In this document: positions 1 to 6,110 of the stretch, piece after piece
Position numbering within the stretch: the stretch's first letter is position 1
Layout: every line of letters begins with the position of its first letter
Source of the DNA: Candidatus Peregrinibacteria bacterium
GTDB lineage: Bacteria > Patescibacteriota > Gracilibacteria > UBA1369 > UBA12463
Length of the DNA stretch: 8,534 nt
Direction of reading: 5' to 3'
Assembly (NCBI GenBank): GCA_023245695.1
Contig: JAHFJT010000036.1
Coordinates: 1-8,534, forward strand
Position numbers and translations under genes: made by a program
Notes under the pieces: generated by a model
Told to the model about the DNA's origin: nothing
Database searches by the model: none
What the model saw: the letters and a program-made list of their open reading frames with translations, nothing else

Positions 1-822
1 TTCTTTCTTCTCGCCCTTCGCAGACATCGAAATCCCGCCGCCACCTTTTTTCATCCTTTCAAAATTATCCATGAGTTTCTGATGGAAGGCGAGACGTCGT
101 GGATCTGGCTTGTAGTCGGCATCATTGAGGCCTGTCTTTCCGGTGACACCGAGGTCAATTTCGGTAATGGTTTCACCGATAATCGCCATTTCGATCGTAC
201 CTCCGCAGTAACTCTTAATGGTTCGCTCCATTTCTTTGAGCAAGTTTTTCATCTTTTCCAGAGAAATATCACCGATGGTTTCGATGATCCATGCGGCGTT
301 GTGCGTATCGGTCGTGAGCCCCGTTCGTTGTGAAAGATTTTTCGCCCACTGACGTGTAATTGCACCGGCTCGGTCACGATAGATCACCTCATTTGGGACG
401 GCGTGTTCCAGTTTAATAGAAGAGCGTGGTCGGAACGGCTCGGCTCCGGTGGCTTTCGTCAGCTCAATATCGCCACATACCTCGTCGAGATCGAAGCACG
501 CAATCGGCACCTCACTTCGAATCGAGTAGAGGAGGGCGAGGTCTTCGAGAGAGTTTCCAAAGCTCAAATAGTCGTTTTCTTTGACGGCGTCGAGGAGATG
601 GAGAATGTGTGGATCTTTGTCGATCACCTTCCAGAGCTGCACGGAATCTCGGGCTTCGGCAACCTCCTTCTGAAGCTCTTTCTGCTTTGAAGCAATCGCA
701 CCACGAATCAGACTCGGAATGACTGAGTTGGTACGGCTATTATTCGCATTTTTGACGATGACCATCCCCAGCAAAAGTCGAGGAACCTCTTGGGACACGG
801 CTGGGGCTATTCTTAGCTTCAT
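1..822 (-). CDS. B3/B4 tRNA-binding domain protein (partial, C-terminus outside window)
   Basis: Translating the minus strand from the ATG at 822 gives 274 codons without a stop, running off the left edge. The protein matches the stand-alone B3/B4 domain family (COG3382), related to the editing domain of the phenylalanyl-tRNA synthetase beta chain. Family-like signs are an N-terminal strand followed by LLLGMVIVKNANNS (residues 17-30), a region LALLYSIRSEVPIACFDLDE (95-114) matching the family's 'SLKYRIPVGGYDLD' pattern, GDIELTKATGAEPF (117-130), EVIYRDR (145-151), and RTGLTTDTHNAAWIIE (166-181) matching the conserved 'RTKITEDTKN' segment. These proteins are thought to bind or edit misacylated tRNA; the substrate here is unknown. 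The family core is roughly 220-240 residues; here a helical tail and a glycine-rich stretch (260-263) continue past it, so a fused second domain is possible. No Shine-Dalgarno precedes the ATG, and only weak promoter-like boxes are seen upstream. Confidence 0.72.
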   Translation of the reverse strand, partial: MKLRIAPAVSQEVPRLLLGMVIVKNANNSRTNSVIPSLIRGAIASKQKELQKEVAEARDSVQLWKVIDKDPHILHLLDAVKENDYLSFGNSLEDLALLYSIRSEVPIACFDLDEVCGDIELTKATGAEPFRPRSSIKLEHAVPNEVIYRDRAGAITRQWAKNLSQRTGLTTDTHNAAWIIETIGDISLEKMKNLLKEMERTIKSYCGGTIEMAIIGETITEIDLGVTGKTGLNDADYKPDPRRLAFHQKLMDNFERMKKGGGGISMSAKGEKKE

Positions 823-941
823 AATAGGGATCGTAACAGGTCAATGAAGGGCTCTACAGCATGATACGCATGCGGCAATTGGCTTTACTGTATCAGAAGC
901 GTGGGCTTTGTACAAACAGCTTACTTGTGGCTTAATCCTCA

Positions 942-970
942 TTGACACTTTCGGTATAATTTGGTACAAT
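942..970 (+). promoter_or_regulatory. sigma70-type promoter of the FN3 surface-protein gene
   Basis: A perfect -35 box TTGACA (942-947) is followed after 17 bp by TACAAT (965-970), one mismatch from consensus. Transcription would begin near 977 and leave an A-rich leader of about 39 nt before the ATG at 1016. The leader has no Shine-Dalgarno sequence. A TATAAT at 955-960 lies in the spacer but has no -35 at a workable distance. Confidence 0.75.
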
Positions 971-1015
971 GTTAGGAAAGTCTAAAAAACAAATACATCT
1001 CTAAAACAAAAACGT

Positions 1016-2650
1016 ATGACTCGATCCCTCAAAGTTCTCTTTAGTTCTGCCGTTGGTGCAGCAGTGTTGCTCAGCGTATCTAGCATGGCGTTCGCGCAAT
1101 CATTTGCGAAGGATGTCACGCCACCAAGTGACGTTGAGAAGCTCAGCGCGACTTCGGATAATGGCTCTGTGGTCCTCACATGGGACAAGGCTACCGACAA
1201 TGTCGGTGTGAAAGGATATAAGATTTACTATGGAAATGATGAGGTCAAGAGTACGAACAGCGCGAAGTATGCGAAGATGGTTGACGCGGGAAATGTCACG
1301 GCGTACATGGTGAAGAGTCTTGAAAATGGAAAGAAATATTTCTTTGCGGTGACTGCGTATGATGCTGCAAAGAATGAAAGCGAGAGTTACAGTCCGTATG
1401 TTGCGTCTGTTCCGATGACTAAGGTCACGGCTGATGCGACAACAGGCTCTGCGGCAAGCGCTACAACAACGGCTACCGTCGCTGATGCTACTGGAGCTCC
1501 GGACACCACAGCTCCTACGGTTGCAAAGGCAGAGGCACTCGACAAGGTTCAGGTTCGTGTGACTTTCTCTGAGAAGGTGAAGCTTCCTGCGGTCGATAGC
1601 GACAAAGCCTTCTCGGTTCAAGACAACTACACCTATGAGAATCTCAAGGTGAAGAGTGTTGCTGCCGATCCAGAAGACAAGACTGGCACGATGTTTATTC
1701 TCGAGACAGAAGAACAGAGTCCAGGCAGTGAGTACATTGTCACGGCGGGTATTCAGATCGAAGACCTCGCGGGAAATCCTATTAATAGCGGAACGTCGGA
1801 TACGGGCTCTTTCACGGGAAGCTCTGTTACGAAGGAGGATTACATGAAGCAGCACCCAGCTGCTCCGGTCAAAGATCCTGTAGATCCGAAGATAATCGCT
1901 AGTGCTGCCGCTAATGCCGGTGCTCCAATAGCAATCGCTGCGACTACTGCCGATGACTTTATCATCAGCGGCGTGAGTGTAGAAAATGACACCACATTGA
2001 AGGTCAATTTCTCCAAGCCTGCTGTCTTCAGCATCGATCCTTCTGAAAATTTTGAACTCGTAAAGAAAGGTGATACGACGAAGCTCGAACTCAGCTCGAT
2101 CTTGATCGACGACAACAAGAAAGATGTCTTGATCGCGACGACAATGGAGCCGGGTGTTACGTATACGTTGAAGGCCAAGGGTGTATTAGATGCAACCGGA
2201 AAGGCACTTGCTACTGGAAAAGACACCTTTGACTTCAAGAGCACCGCAACAGTTACTCCTCCTGCCGACACCACTCCACCGGAAGAGGTTACCAATTTGG
2301 TTATCAGCGCCGTGAAGAATATTGGCGCGAAGTTGAAGTGGGTAGGCAGCAAGAACAGCGCAGGTGATCTGCTCGAATATATGATTTATCACAGCACGGA
2401 TGATAAAAACTACGGAACATTGACATCGCTCGCCAAGGAAAATACGGCTTTCGAAGCCAAGGATCTCCAGCCTGGTGTTCACTACTTCAAGGTTACTTCA
2501 AAAGATAAGTCAGGTAACGAAAGTGCCGGCAAGATCGTGAAGGTGAAGCTTGCAGAGACGGGTCCTGAGATGGGCCTGGTCGCGATTGCTTCTGTCGGAC
2601 TCGGACGAGTCTTCGGAAAAAAGAAGAAGGCCAAGGCTGCAAAGAAATAG
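1016..2650 (+). CDS. Secreted FN3 / Ig-like domain surface protein with C-terminal anchor-like tail
   Basis: A 544-residue protein with a typical Sec signal peptide: basic MTRSLK, hydrophobic core, and AFA|QS cleavage after residue 27. Domains in order: fibronectin type III (about 35-133; conserved W56, DNVGVKGYKIYYG and the ending YFFAVTAYDAAKNES); a Thr/Ala-rich linker (135-162); a bacterial Ig-like domain of the SbsA/Big_5 kind (163-262; VRVTFSEKV and EDLAGNPI are typical); an Ala/Pro-rich linker; a second such domain (about 313-410; LKVNFSKPA, GVLDATGKAL); and a second FN3 (419-512; W442, HYFKVTSKDKSGNES). The end (514-544) is ETGPE, about 15 apolar residues and a Lys/Ala-rich tail with nine lysines, resembling a sorting or membrane-anchor signal. 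A structural or adhesive cell-surface role is inferred; no enzymatic motif is visible. The start is fixed by the signal peptide. The gene is monocistronic-looking, with its own promoter and a hairpin after it. Confidence 0.88.
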   Translation: MTRSLKVLFSSAVGAAVLLSVSSMAFAQSFAKDVTPPSDVEKLSATSDNGSVVLTWDKATDNVGVKGYKIYYGNDEVKSTNSAKYAKMVDAGNVTAYMVKSLENGKKYFFAVTAYDAAKNESESYSPYVASVPMTKVTADATTGSAASATTTATVADATGAPDTTAPTVAKAEALDKVQVRVTFSEKVKLPAVDSDKAFSVQDNYTYENLKVKSVAADPEDKTGTMFILETEEQSPGSEYIVTAGIQIEDLAGNPINSGTSDTGSFTGSSVTKEDYMKQHPAAPVKDPVDPKIIASAAANAGAPIAIAATTADDFIISGVSVENDTTLKVNFSKPAVFSIDPSENFELVKKGDTTKLELSSILIDDNKKDVLIATTMEPGVTYTLKAKGVLDATGKALATGKDTFDFKSTATVTPPADTTPPEEVTNLVISAVKNIGAKLKWVGSKNSAGDLLEYMIYHSTDDKNYGTLTSLAKENTAFEAKDLQPGVHYFKVTSKDKSGNESAGKIVKVKLAETGPEMGLVAIASVGLGRVFGKKKKAKAAKK

Positions 2651-2701
2651 GCCTTATGAAGGGCCTGTAAGAAATTATTCAAAAAAATGTTACGCGCCTG
2701 T

Positions 2702-2740
2702 AACTTCCGCATGATTCAATAGAGTTATGCGGAAGTTTTT
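2702..2740 (+). terminator. Strong hairpin with T-run, overlapping the next start codon
   Basis: AACTTCCGCAT (2702-2712) and ATGCGGAAGTT (2727-2737) are perfect 11-bp inverted arms around a 14-nt loop, and the T-run 2736-2740 follows directly. This is the form of an intrinsic terminator for the FN3 gene ending at 2650. The 3' arm contains the ATG (2727) and first codons of the next gene, so it could also control that gene's translation. A shorter competing inverted repeat, GTTAC (2689-2693) with GTAAC (2700-2704), shares bases with the 5' arm. Confidence 0.65.
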
Positions 2741-3632
2741 GTGTTGGTGGATATTGGTGGTGTGTGCGTGCGTTCTGGTGGGTGGGCTCGTGATGCGCGA
2801 GCTGCCTGACGGGCGACTGCATGTGTACGCCCTGGACGTAGGCCAGGGCGATAGCATGCTCTTGCGGCTGCCACATGGAGGAAGTGTTTTGATCGATGGA
2901 GGTCCGGGTTCGAATGTGGTGGAGCCTTTACGGCGCGCCATCGGCTGGATGGCGCGCGACATTGATCTCGTGGTAGTGACGCACTTTGATCGAGATCACT
3001 GCGAAGGACTTTTGAGTGTGCTTGAGGATTACCATGTGGTGCGGGTGATGATTACGGGTGTCGAGCAACGGACGGAACTTCAGGGTCGACTGTTTGCACT
3101 GATACGTGAGAAAGGTATTCCGGTGTGGATCGCTGACGCGAACTCGGATGTGGTACTGGATCGCGGTTTTGGCGACGGGTTGAGTGATGAGATAGTGATG
3201 GATGTACTGTCACCATTTGAGTCTTTGGCCGGGAAATATTTCAAAAATGCGAATGAGACCTCGATCGTGACGAGAATTTTGGTGGGCGATCCGCGAGCGA
3301 TGCGCTCTGAGATTTTCACAACAGGTGATATTGGATTTGAGACGGAAAAAAAACTGGTAGCGAGGTATGGGAATATCCTGCGCGCGGAAATTTTGAAAGT
3401 GGCACACCATGGAAGTCGATACAGTTCGGGTGAGGATTTTTTGTCGCGAGTACGTGCGACGTGGGCGGTCATTTCGGTGGGCGCAAAAAATACCTACCAT
3501 CATCCGCATCCTGATGCGCTTTCGCGACTTCTCAAAATGACTGATCTTTCGCATATTCTGCGCACCGATCAGCGGGGGACGGTGGAGACTATCATCAATA
3601 GCTCAGGTAAAATCATGTCGGTGGGTTTATAA
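2727..3632 (+). CDS. ComEC/Rec2-type metallo-beta-lactamase-fold hydrolase, single membrane segment
   Basis: A 301-residue protein. Residues 4-22 form one hydrophobic segment (signal anchor or cleavable signal; C6 and C13 are present but no clear lipobox), placing the rest outside the membrane. The remainder is the ComEC C-terminal hydrolase module: ALDVGQGDSMLLRLPHGGSV at 35-54 followed by LIDGG (55-59), the metal-binding motif THFDRDHCEG (85-94; H86, D88, D90, H91), FTTGDIG (197-203; D201), LKVAHHGS (223-230; H227, H228), and AVISVGAKNTYHHPHPDAL (247-265). In full ComEC this domain is fused to a membrane channel and is thought to degrade one strand of incoming DNA; here the channel is absent, so the protein could be a separate nuclease or another secreted or envelope phosphoesterase. 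The hydrophobic N-terminus supports the ATG at 2727, although it lies inside a hairpin. No Shine-Dalgarno is present. The last 20 bp overlap the end of the convergent RhuM gene. Confidence 0.88.
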   Translation: MRKFLCWWILVVCACVLVGGLVMRELPDGRLHVYALDVGQGDSMLLRLPHGGSVLIDGGPGSNVVEPLRRAIGWMARDIDLVVVTHFDRDHCEGLLSVLEDYHVVRVMITGVEQRTELQGRLFALIREKGIPVWIADANSDVVLDRGFGDGLSDEIVMDVLSPFESLAGKYFKNANETSIVTRILVGDPRAMRSEIFTTGDIGFETEKKLVARYGNILRAEILKVAHHGSRYSSGEDFLSRVRATWAVISVGAKNTYHHPHPDALSRLLKMTDLSHILRTDQRGTVETIINSSGKIMSVGL

Positions 3633-4623
3633 ATTTTTCTATCTCTCGGTCAAAATCCGACTGAATAGTTCTATCTTGTTCCGTGAGAAATTTTTTGAAC
3701 TCCTCTTCTGCTTTTTGATCCGCAATTTCTTTAGAAATATTTCCGTGATGTTGGAGAATTTCTTTTTCATTAAATCTCAAAAAATCATCCAGTTTTCGTA
3801 TCCAATCCTCCATGGTCATGGTTTTTTGATTCAAGGCTCTCAGCTCAGCAAAAGAAAGGTACTGATCTACGATAAGATCGAGTTGGCGTAGCTCTTTTTC
3901 GGTAAGATAATTTTTTGCGATGAATGCGTCCGATTTTCGGATCTCACTTCTTGGGATTGATGTAATGCCCATATTTGGCTTATTTGCATCGGCGCGTTCC
4001 GCGATAATTTCAGCGGCGGTGTATCCATGAATACCATAGTGCATTTTATTCTGCACCGTTGCAAAGAAATTTCTGGTGAGCGGATTTCTGGAATCATAAT
4101 CAATACTCGTTGCGTAAAGATCGGTAATTTTCTGATAAAAGTTTCTTTCGCTCGTACGGATTTTCCGCACACGCTCAATGAGCTCGCCATAGTAGTCATT
4201 TCTTTGTGAGTTATCTAATCTCTCATCGTCTAGCACAAAACCCTTGATAATATACTCTCGAAGCCGTTTGGTGGCCCAGATACGAAACTGCGTGCCACGG
4301 ATGGAAATTACGCGGTAGCCAAGGGAAATAATCGCATCGAGATTATATATTTTTACTCTTCTATTCACACTTCTACCTCCCTCGACTTGAACTATCGAGG
4401 AATCCTCGGTAGTTGCCTTTTCATCTAACTCTCCTTCCGTATAAATGTTTTTAAGATGTAGGGCTACATTATCGATACTACAATTAAACAGCTCCGCCAT
4501 TTGCTTCTGCGTCAGCCACACCGTCTCATCACTCATTTTTACCTGAACTTTTATCTGGCCGTCTTGGCTTTGGTACAGGAGAAACTGAGAATTTTCTCCA
4601 TCGGCTTCCTGCTCGCTATTCAT
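3613..4623 (-). CDS. rhuM: RhuM family protein (COG3943)
   Basis: A 336-residue protein of normal length for the RhuM family (named after a Salmonella pathogenicity-island gene). Hallmarks: VWLTQKQMAELFNCSIDNVA (35-54), a helix-turn-helix-like start; HLKNIYTEGELDE (56-68); YNLDAIISLGYRVISIRGTQ (93-112) with FRIWATKRLREYIIKGFVL following (113-131); and a C-terminal helical half containing NKMHYGIHGYTAAEII and MTMEDWIRKLDDFL. The biochemical role of RhuM is not established; family members are often found with restriction-modification genes or in genomic islands, so DNA binding is a reasonable inference from the N-terminal motif only. The gene is complete, more AT-rich than its neighbours, ends in TGA, and overlaps the hydrolase gene tail-to-tail by 20 bp. 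It has its own promoter with an embedded palindrome and is transcribed divergently from the repeat-protein gene. No Shine-Dalgarno precedes the ATG at 4623. Confidence 0.92.
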   Translation of the reverse strand: MNSEQEADGENSQFLLYQSQDGQIKVQVKMSDETVWLTQKQMAELFNCSIDNVALHLKNIYTEGELDEKATTEDSSIVQVEGGRSVNRRVKIYNLDAIISLGYRVISIRGTQFRIWATKRLREYIIKGFVLDDERLDNSQRNDYYGELIERVRKIRTSERNFYQKITDLYATSIDYDSRNPLTRNFFATVQNKMHYGIHGYTAAEIIAERADANKPNMGITSIPRSEIRKSDAFIAKNYLTEKELRQLDLIVDQYLSFAELRALNQKTMTMEDWIRKLDDFLRFNEKEILQHHGNISKEIADQKAEEEFKKFLTEQDRTIQSDFDREIEKFINPPT

Positions 4624-4652
4624 AAAAATCTTGTTATGAAATACAGAGCAAC

Positions 4653-4681
4653 AGTATAGGTGAGTAAATACTCACCGTCAA
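4653..4681 (-). promoter_or_regulatory. sigma70-type promoter of rhuM
   Basis: On the minus strand TTGACG (4681-4676) is followed after exactly 17 bp by TATACT (4658-4653). Transcription would start near 4646, giving a leader of about 23 nt before the ATG at 4623. The spacer is occupied by a perfect palindrome, listed separately. Confidence 0.75.
4659..4676. promoter_or_regulatory. Palindromic operator candidate in the rhuM promoter spacer
   Basis: GGTGAGTAAATACTCACC has perfect 8-bp arms around an AA centre. It fills the whole spacer between the rhuM -35 and -10 boxes and touches one base of the -35, so a bound dimer would block RNA polymerase. The regulator is unknown; RhuM itself (autoregulation) or the divergent repeat protein are candidates. 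It could also form a hairpin, but it lies upstream of the predicted transcription start and so is not expected in rhuM mRNA. Confidence 0.6.
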
Positions 4682-4734
4682 GATATATAATGCCCTATTT
4701 TAGCTTTGGATCCGTCGGCTTACACCCAAGATAC

Positions 4735-4762
4735 TTGACATTTTCTATAAATCTGCTATCAT
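4735..4762 (+). promoter_or_regulatory. Extended -10 sigma70-type promoter of the repeat-protein gene
   Basis: Consensus TTGACA (4735-4740), 16-bp spacer, and TATCAT (4757-4762) preceded by TGC, giving an extended -10 element. Transcription would start near 4769, only about 15 nt before the ATG at 4784. It is divergent from the rhuM promoter, with 53 bp between the two -35 boxes. Confidence 0.72.
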
Positions 4763-4783
4763 GCCATTCACTTCGCTTTAATT

Positions 4784-6088
4784 ATGGATATTCTCAAGCG
4801 TCTCGGCGCTTTACCAGAGTCAGAACGAGTTACCTTCGCCACGAATTATCGTGAGCAGGTTCTGCGTGCGCTTGGGATTGCGCAGTCGTATGATGGAAGT
4901 GAGGGGAAGTATCGAGAACTTACAACGACACTTATTTCTCTAGAAACTTGGATAAATAATACTCTTAAAATTACTCCTGAAAAAACAGCTTTTCATCTGA
5001 ATGATCACAAACTCAATTCTGATATTCTTGATGGAAAACACCGAATGGCGCTCGATCTAATTTCTCTTTTGGCAAAGTTTCAACAACGACTTTGCGAGTT
5101 AGTTTTTATTGACAAAGCTCAATTAGGAATCGGCTCGCGAGAGCAGAAGAAACCTACACCTGAAGTTACAAACGAGGAGCTAAAGACTGCTATTCTTGAG
5201 CAGGTTCCGACGGCGGAGGAGTGGGCGGGGATGACAGCGAAGGACAAGAGCGGGTTCAAAGTGGCTGGGATGGGGCTTGTGGCTATTGCTAGCAGGTTTG
5301 GGGTGGAAGGGAGTCCTGTTGGTAATCGCAAATTCCATCTTGAGCTAGGATATAAAATATATGGGAGATGCGAGATATTAGAAGCAAAAGAAACATTTTT
5401 AAATGGGTTAAAGGCAGAGGTTATAAAAAAAATACCGACGGCGGAGGAGTGGGCGGGGATGAAGCATAGAGAGAAAGGTAAATTTAAAATTGAAAAAATG
5501 GGGCTCGGTACCATCGCGACAAAGTTTGGTATTGGAGGAGATCCTATTCGCAACCATAAATTTCACCTCGAACTTGGGCAGAAGATTTATGGGGAGTGCG
5601 AGGAATTATTTTATGAAGAAAAACCAGAACTCATTGGTGAGCAATTGAAGGCTGCGATTCTTGCGCAAATACCTACTGCAAAAGAGTGGGCGGGGATGGG
5701 GGTAAAAGAAAAAGATGTATTTGAGGTTGCGGGTTTGAGTCCTTACAGGATTGCAACGAAGTTTGGGGTCGATGGGGATCCTCGCAAAAACCGCAAATAT
5801 CATCTTGAGCTTGGACGGAAGATTTATGGGGAGTGCGAGGAATTGGAATATGAAGAAAAGCCTGAAATAACTGATGAACAGCTAAAGGTTGCAGTTCTTG
5901 AGCAGGTTCCGACGGCTGAGGAGTGGGCGGGGATGGGGGATAAAGAAAAACGAGCACTCAAGGTGGCGGGGATGGGGCTCAGAGCGATTACCACGAGATT
6001 CGGGGTGGAGGGGGAGCCCTTCAAACATTCCGTGTATCTGGAACTTGGACGGAAGATTTATGGAGAAGGTCCGGCATTTGAAAAGTAG
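4784..6088 (+). CDS. Unrecognised protein with four tandem ~79-residue repeats
   Basis: A 434-residue protein that I do not recognise. Residues 1-125 look helical and soluble, with no signal peptide or membrane segment. Residues 133-427 are four tandem repeats starting near residues 133, 209, 288 and 367 (steps of 76, 79 and 79). Each has the pattern LKxAILEQ-PTAEEWAGM-KEK-FKVAGMGL-x-IATKFGV-x-GxP-x-NRKFHLELGRKIYGE, followed by an acidic linker such as CEELEYEEKPE; the last repeat is the most divergent at its end (HSVYLELG) and lacks the linker. The GLxxIATKFGVxG part resembles the core of a helix-turn-helix, and the following conserved N-R/H-K and basic residues would suit nucleic-acid binding, but this is inference. 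The gene is divergent from rhuM and convergent with murA, 22 bp apart. No Shine-Dalgarno precedes the ATG, whose position fits the promoter just upstream. Confidence 0.82.
   Translation: MDILKRLGALPESERVTFATNYREQVLRALGIAQSYDGSEGKYRELTTTLISLETWINNTLKITPEKTAFHLNDHKLNSDILDGKHRMALDLISLLAKFQQRLCELVFIDKAQLGIGSREQKKPTPEVTNEELKTAILEQVPTAEEWAGMTAKDKSGFKVAGMGLVAIASRFGVEGSPVGNRKFHLELGYKIYGRCEILEAKETFLNGLKAEVIKKIPTAEEWAGMKHREKGKFKIEKMGLGTIATKFGIGGDPIRNHKFHLELGQKIYGECEELFYEEKPELIGEQLKAAILAQIPTAKEWAGMGVKEKDVFEVAGLSPYRIATKFGVDGDPRKNRKYHLELGRKIYGECEELEYEEKPEITDEQLKVAVLEQVPTAEEWAGMGDKEKRALKVAGMGLRAITTRFGVEGEPFKHSVYLELGRKIYGEGPAFEK
5180..6064 (+). repeat. Four in-frame tandem coding repeats (228-237 bp)
   Basis: Units begin near 5180, 5408, 5645 and 5882; the last lacks the linker. 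DNA identity is patchy: 28 bp at 5207-5234 are identical to 5435-5462, and 27 bp at 5581-5607 are identical to 5818-5844, while a 39-bp stretch ending near 5233 matches one ending near 5935 with one mismatch. Other parts have diverged in third positions and in protein sequence. This pattern suggests tandem duplication followed by local gene conversion. Confidence 0.85.
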
Positions 6089-6110
6089 AGCCTGGGGAGG
6101 TGAGATTCGG

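Noticed and set aside
82..690. Two plus-strand open frames (82-333 and 403-690) in the left part
   Set aside because: They are antisense shadows of the 274-codon minus-strand frame, which matches the B3/B4 family along its length.
859..873. GCATG / CATGC inverted repeat in the 823-1015 intergenic region
   Set aside because: Arms of only five bases around a five-base centre are expected by chance and are not aligned with promoter elements.
2649..2666. AGGCC / GGCCT hairpin at the end of the FN3 gene as its terminator
   Set aside because: The stem has only five pairs and no T-run follows; the hairpin at 2702-2737 is far stronger.
3613..3615. UGA read as glycine (as in some candidate-phyla bacteria)
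   Set aside because: rhuM ends with TGA at its family-typical length; reading through would extend it antisense into the hydrolase gene.
4686..4691. TATAAT in the rhuM / repeat-gene intergenic region as a plus-strand -10
   Set aside because: No -35-like sequence lies at 15-19 bp upstream, and a better promoter is present at 4735-4762.
5180..6064. CRISPR array
   Set aside because: The repeats are 228-237 bp, in frame and directly adjacent, without short identical repeats separated by unique spacers.
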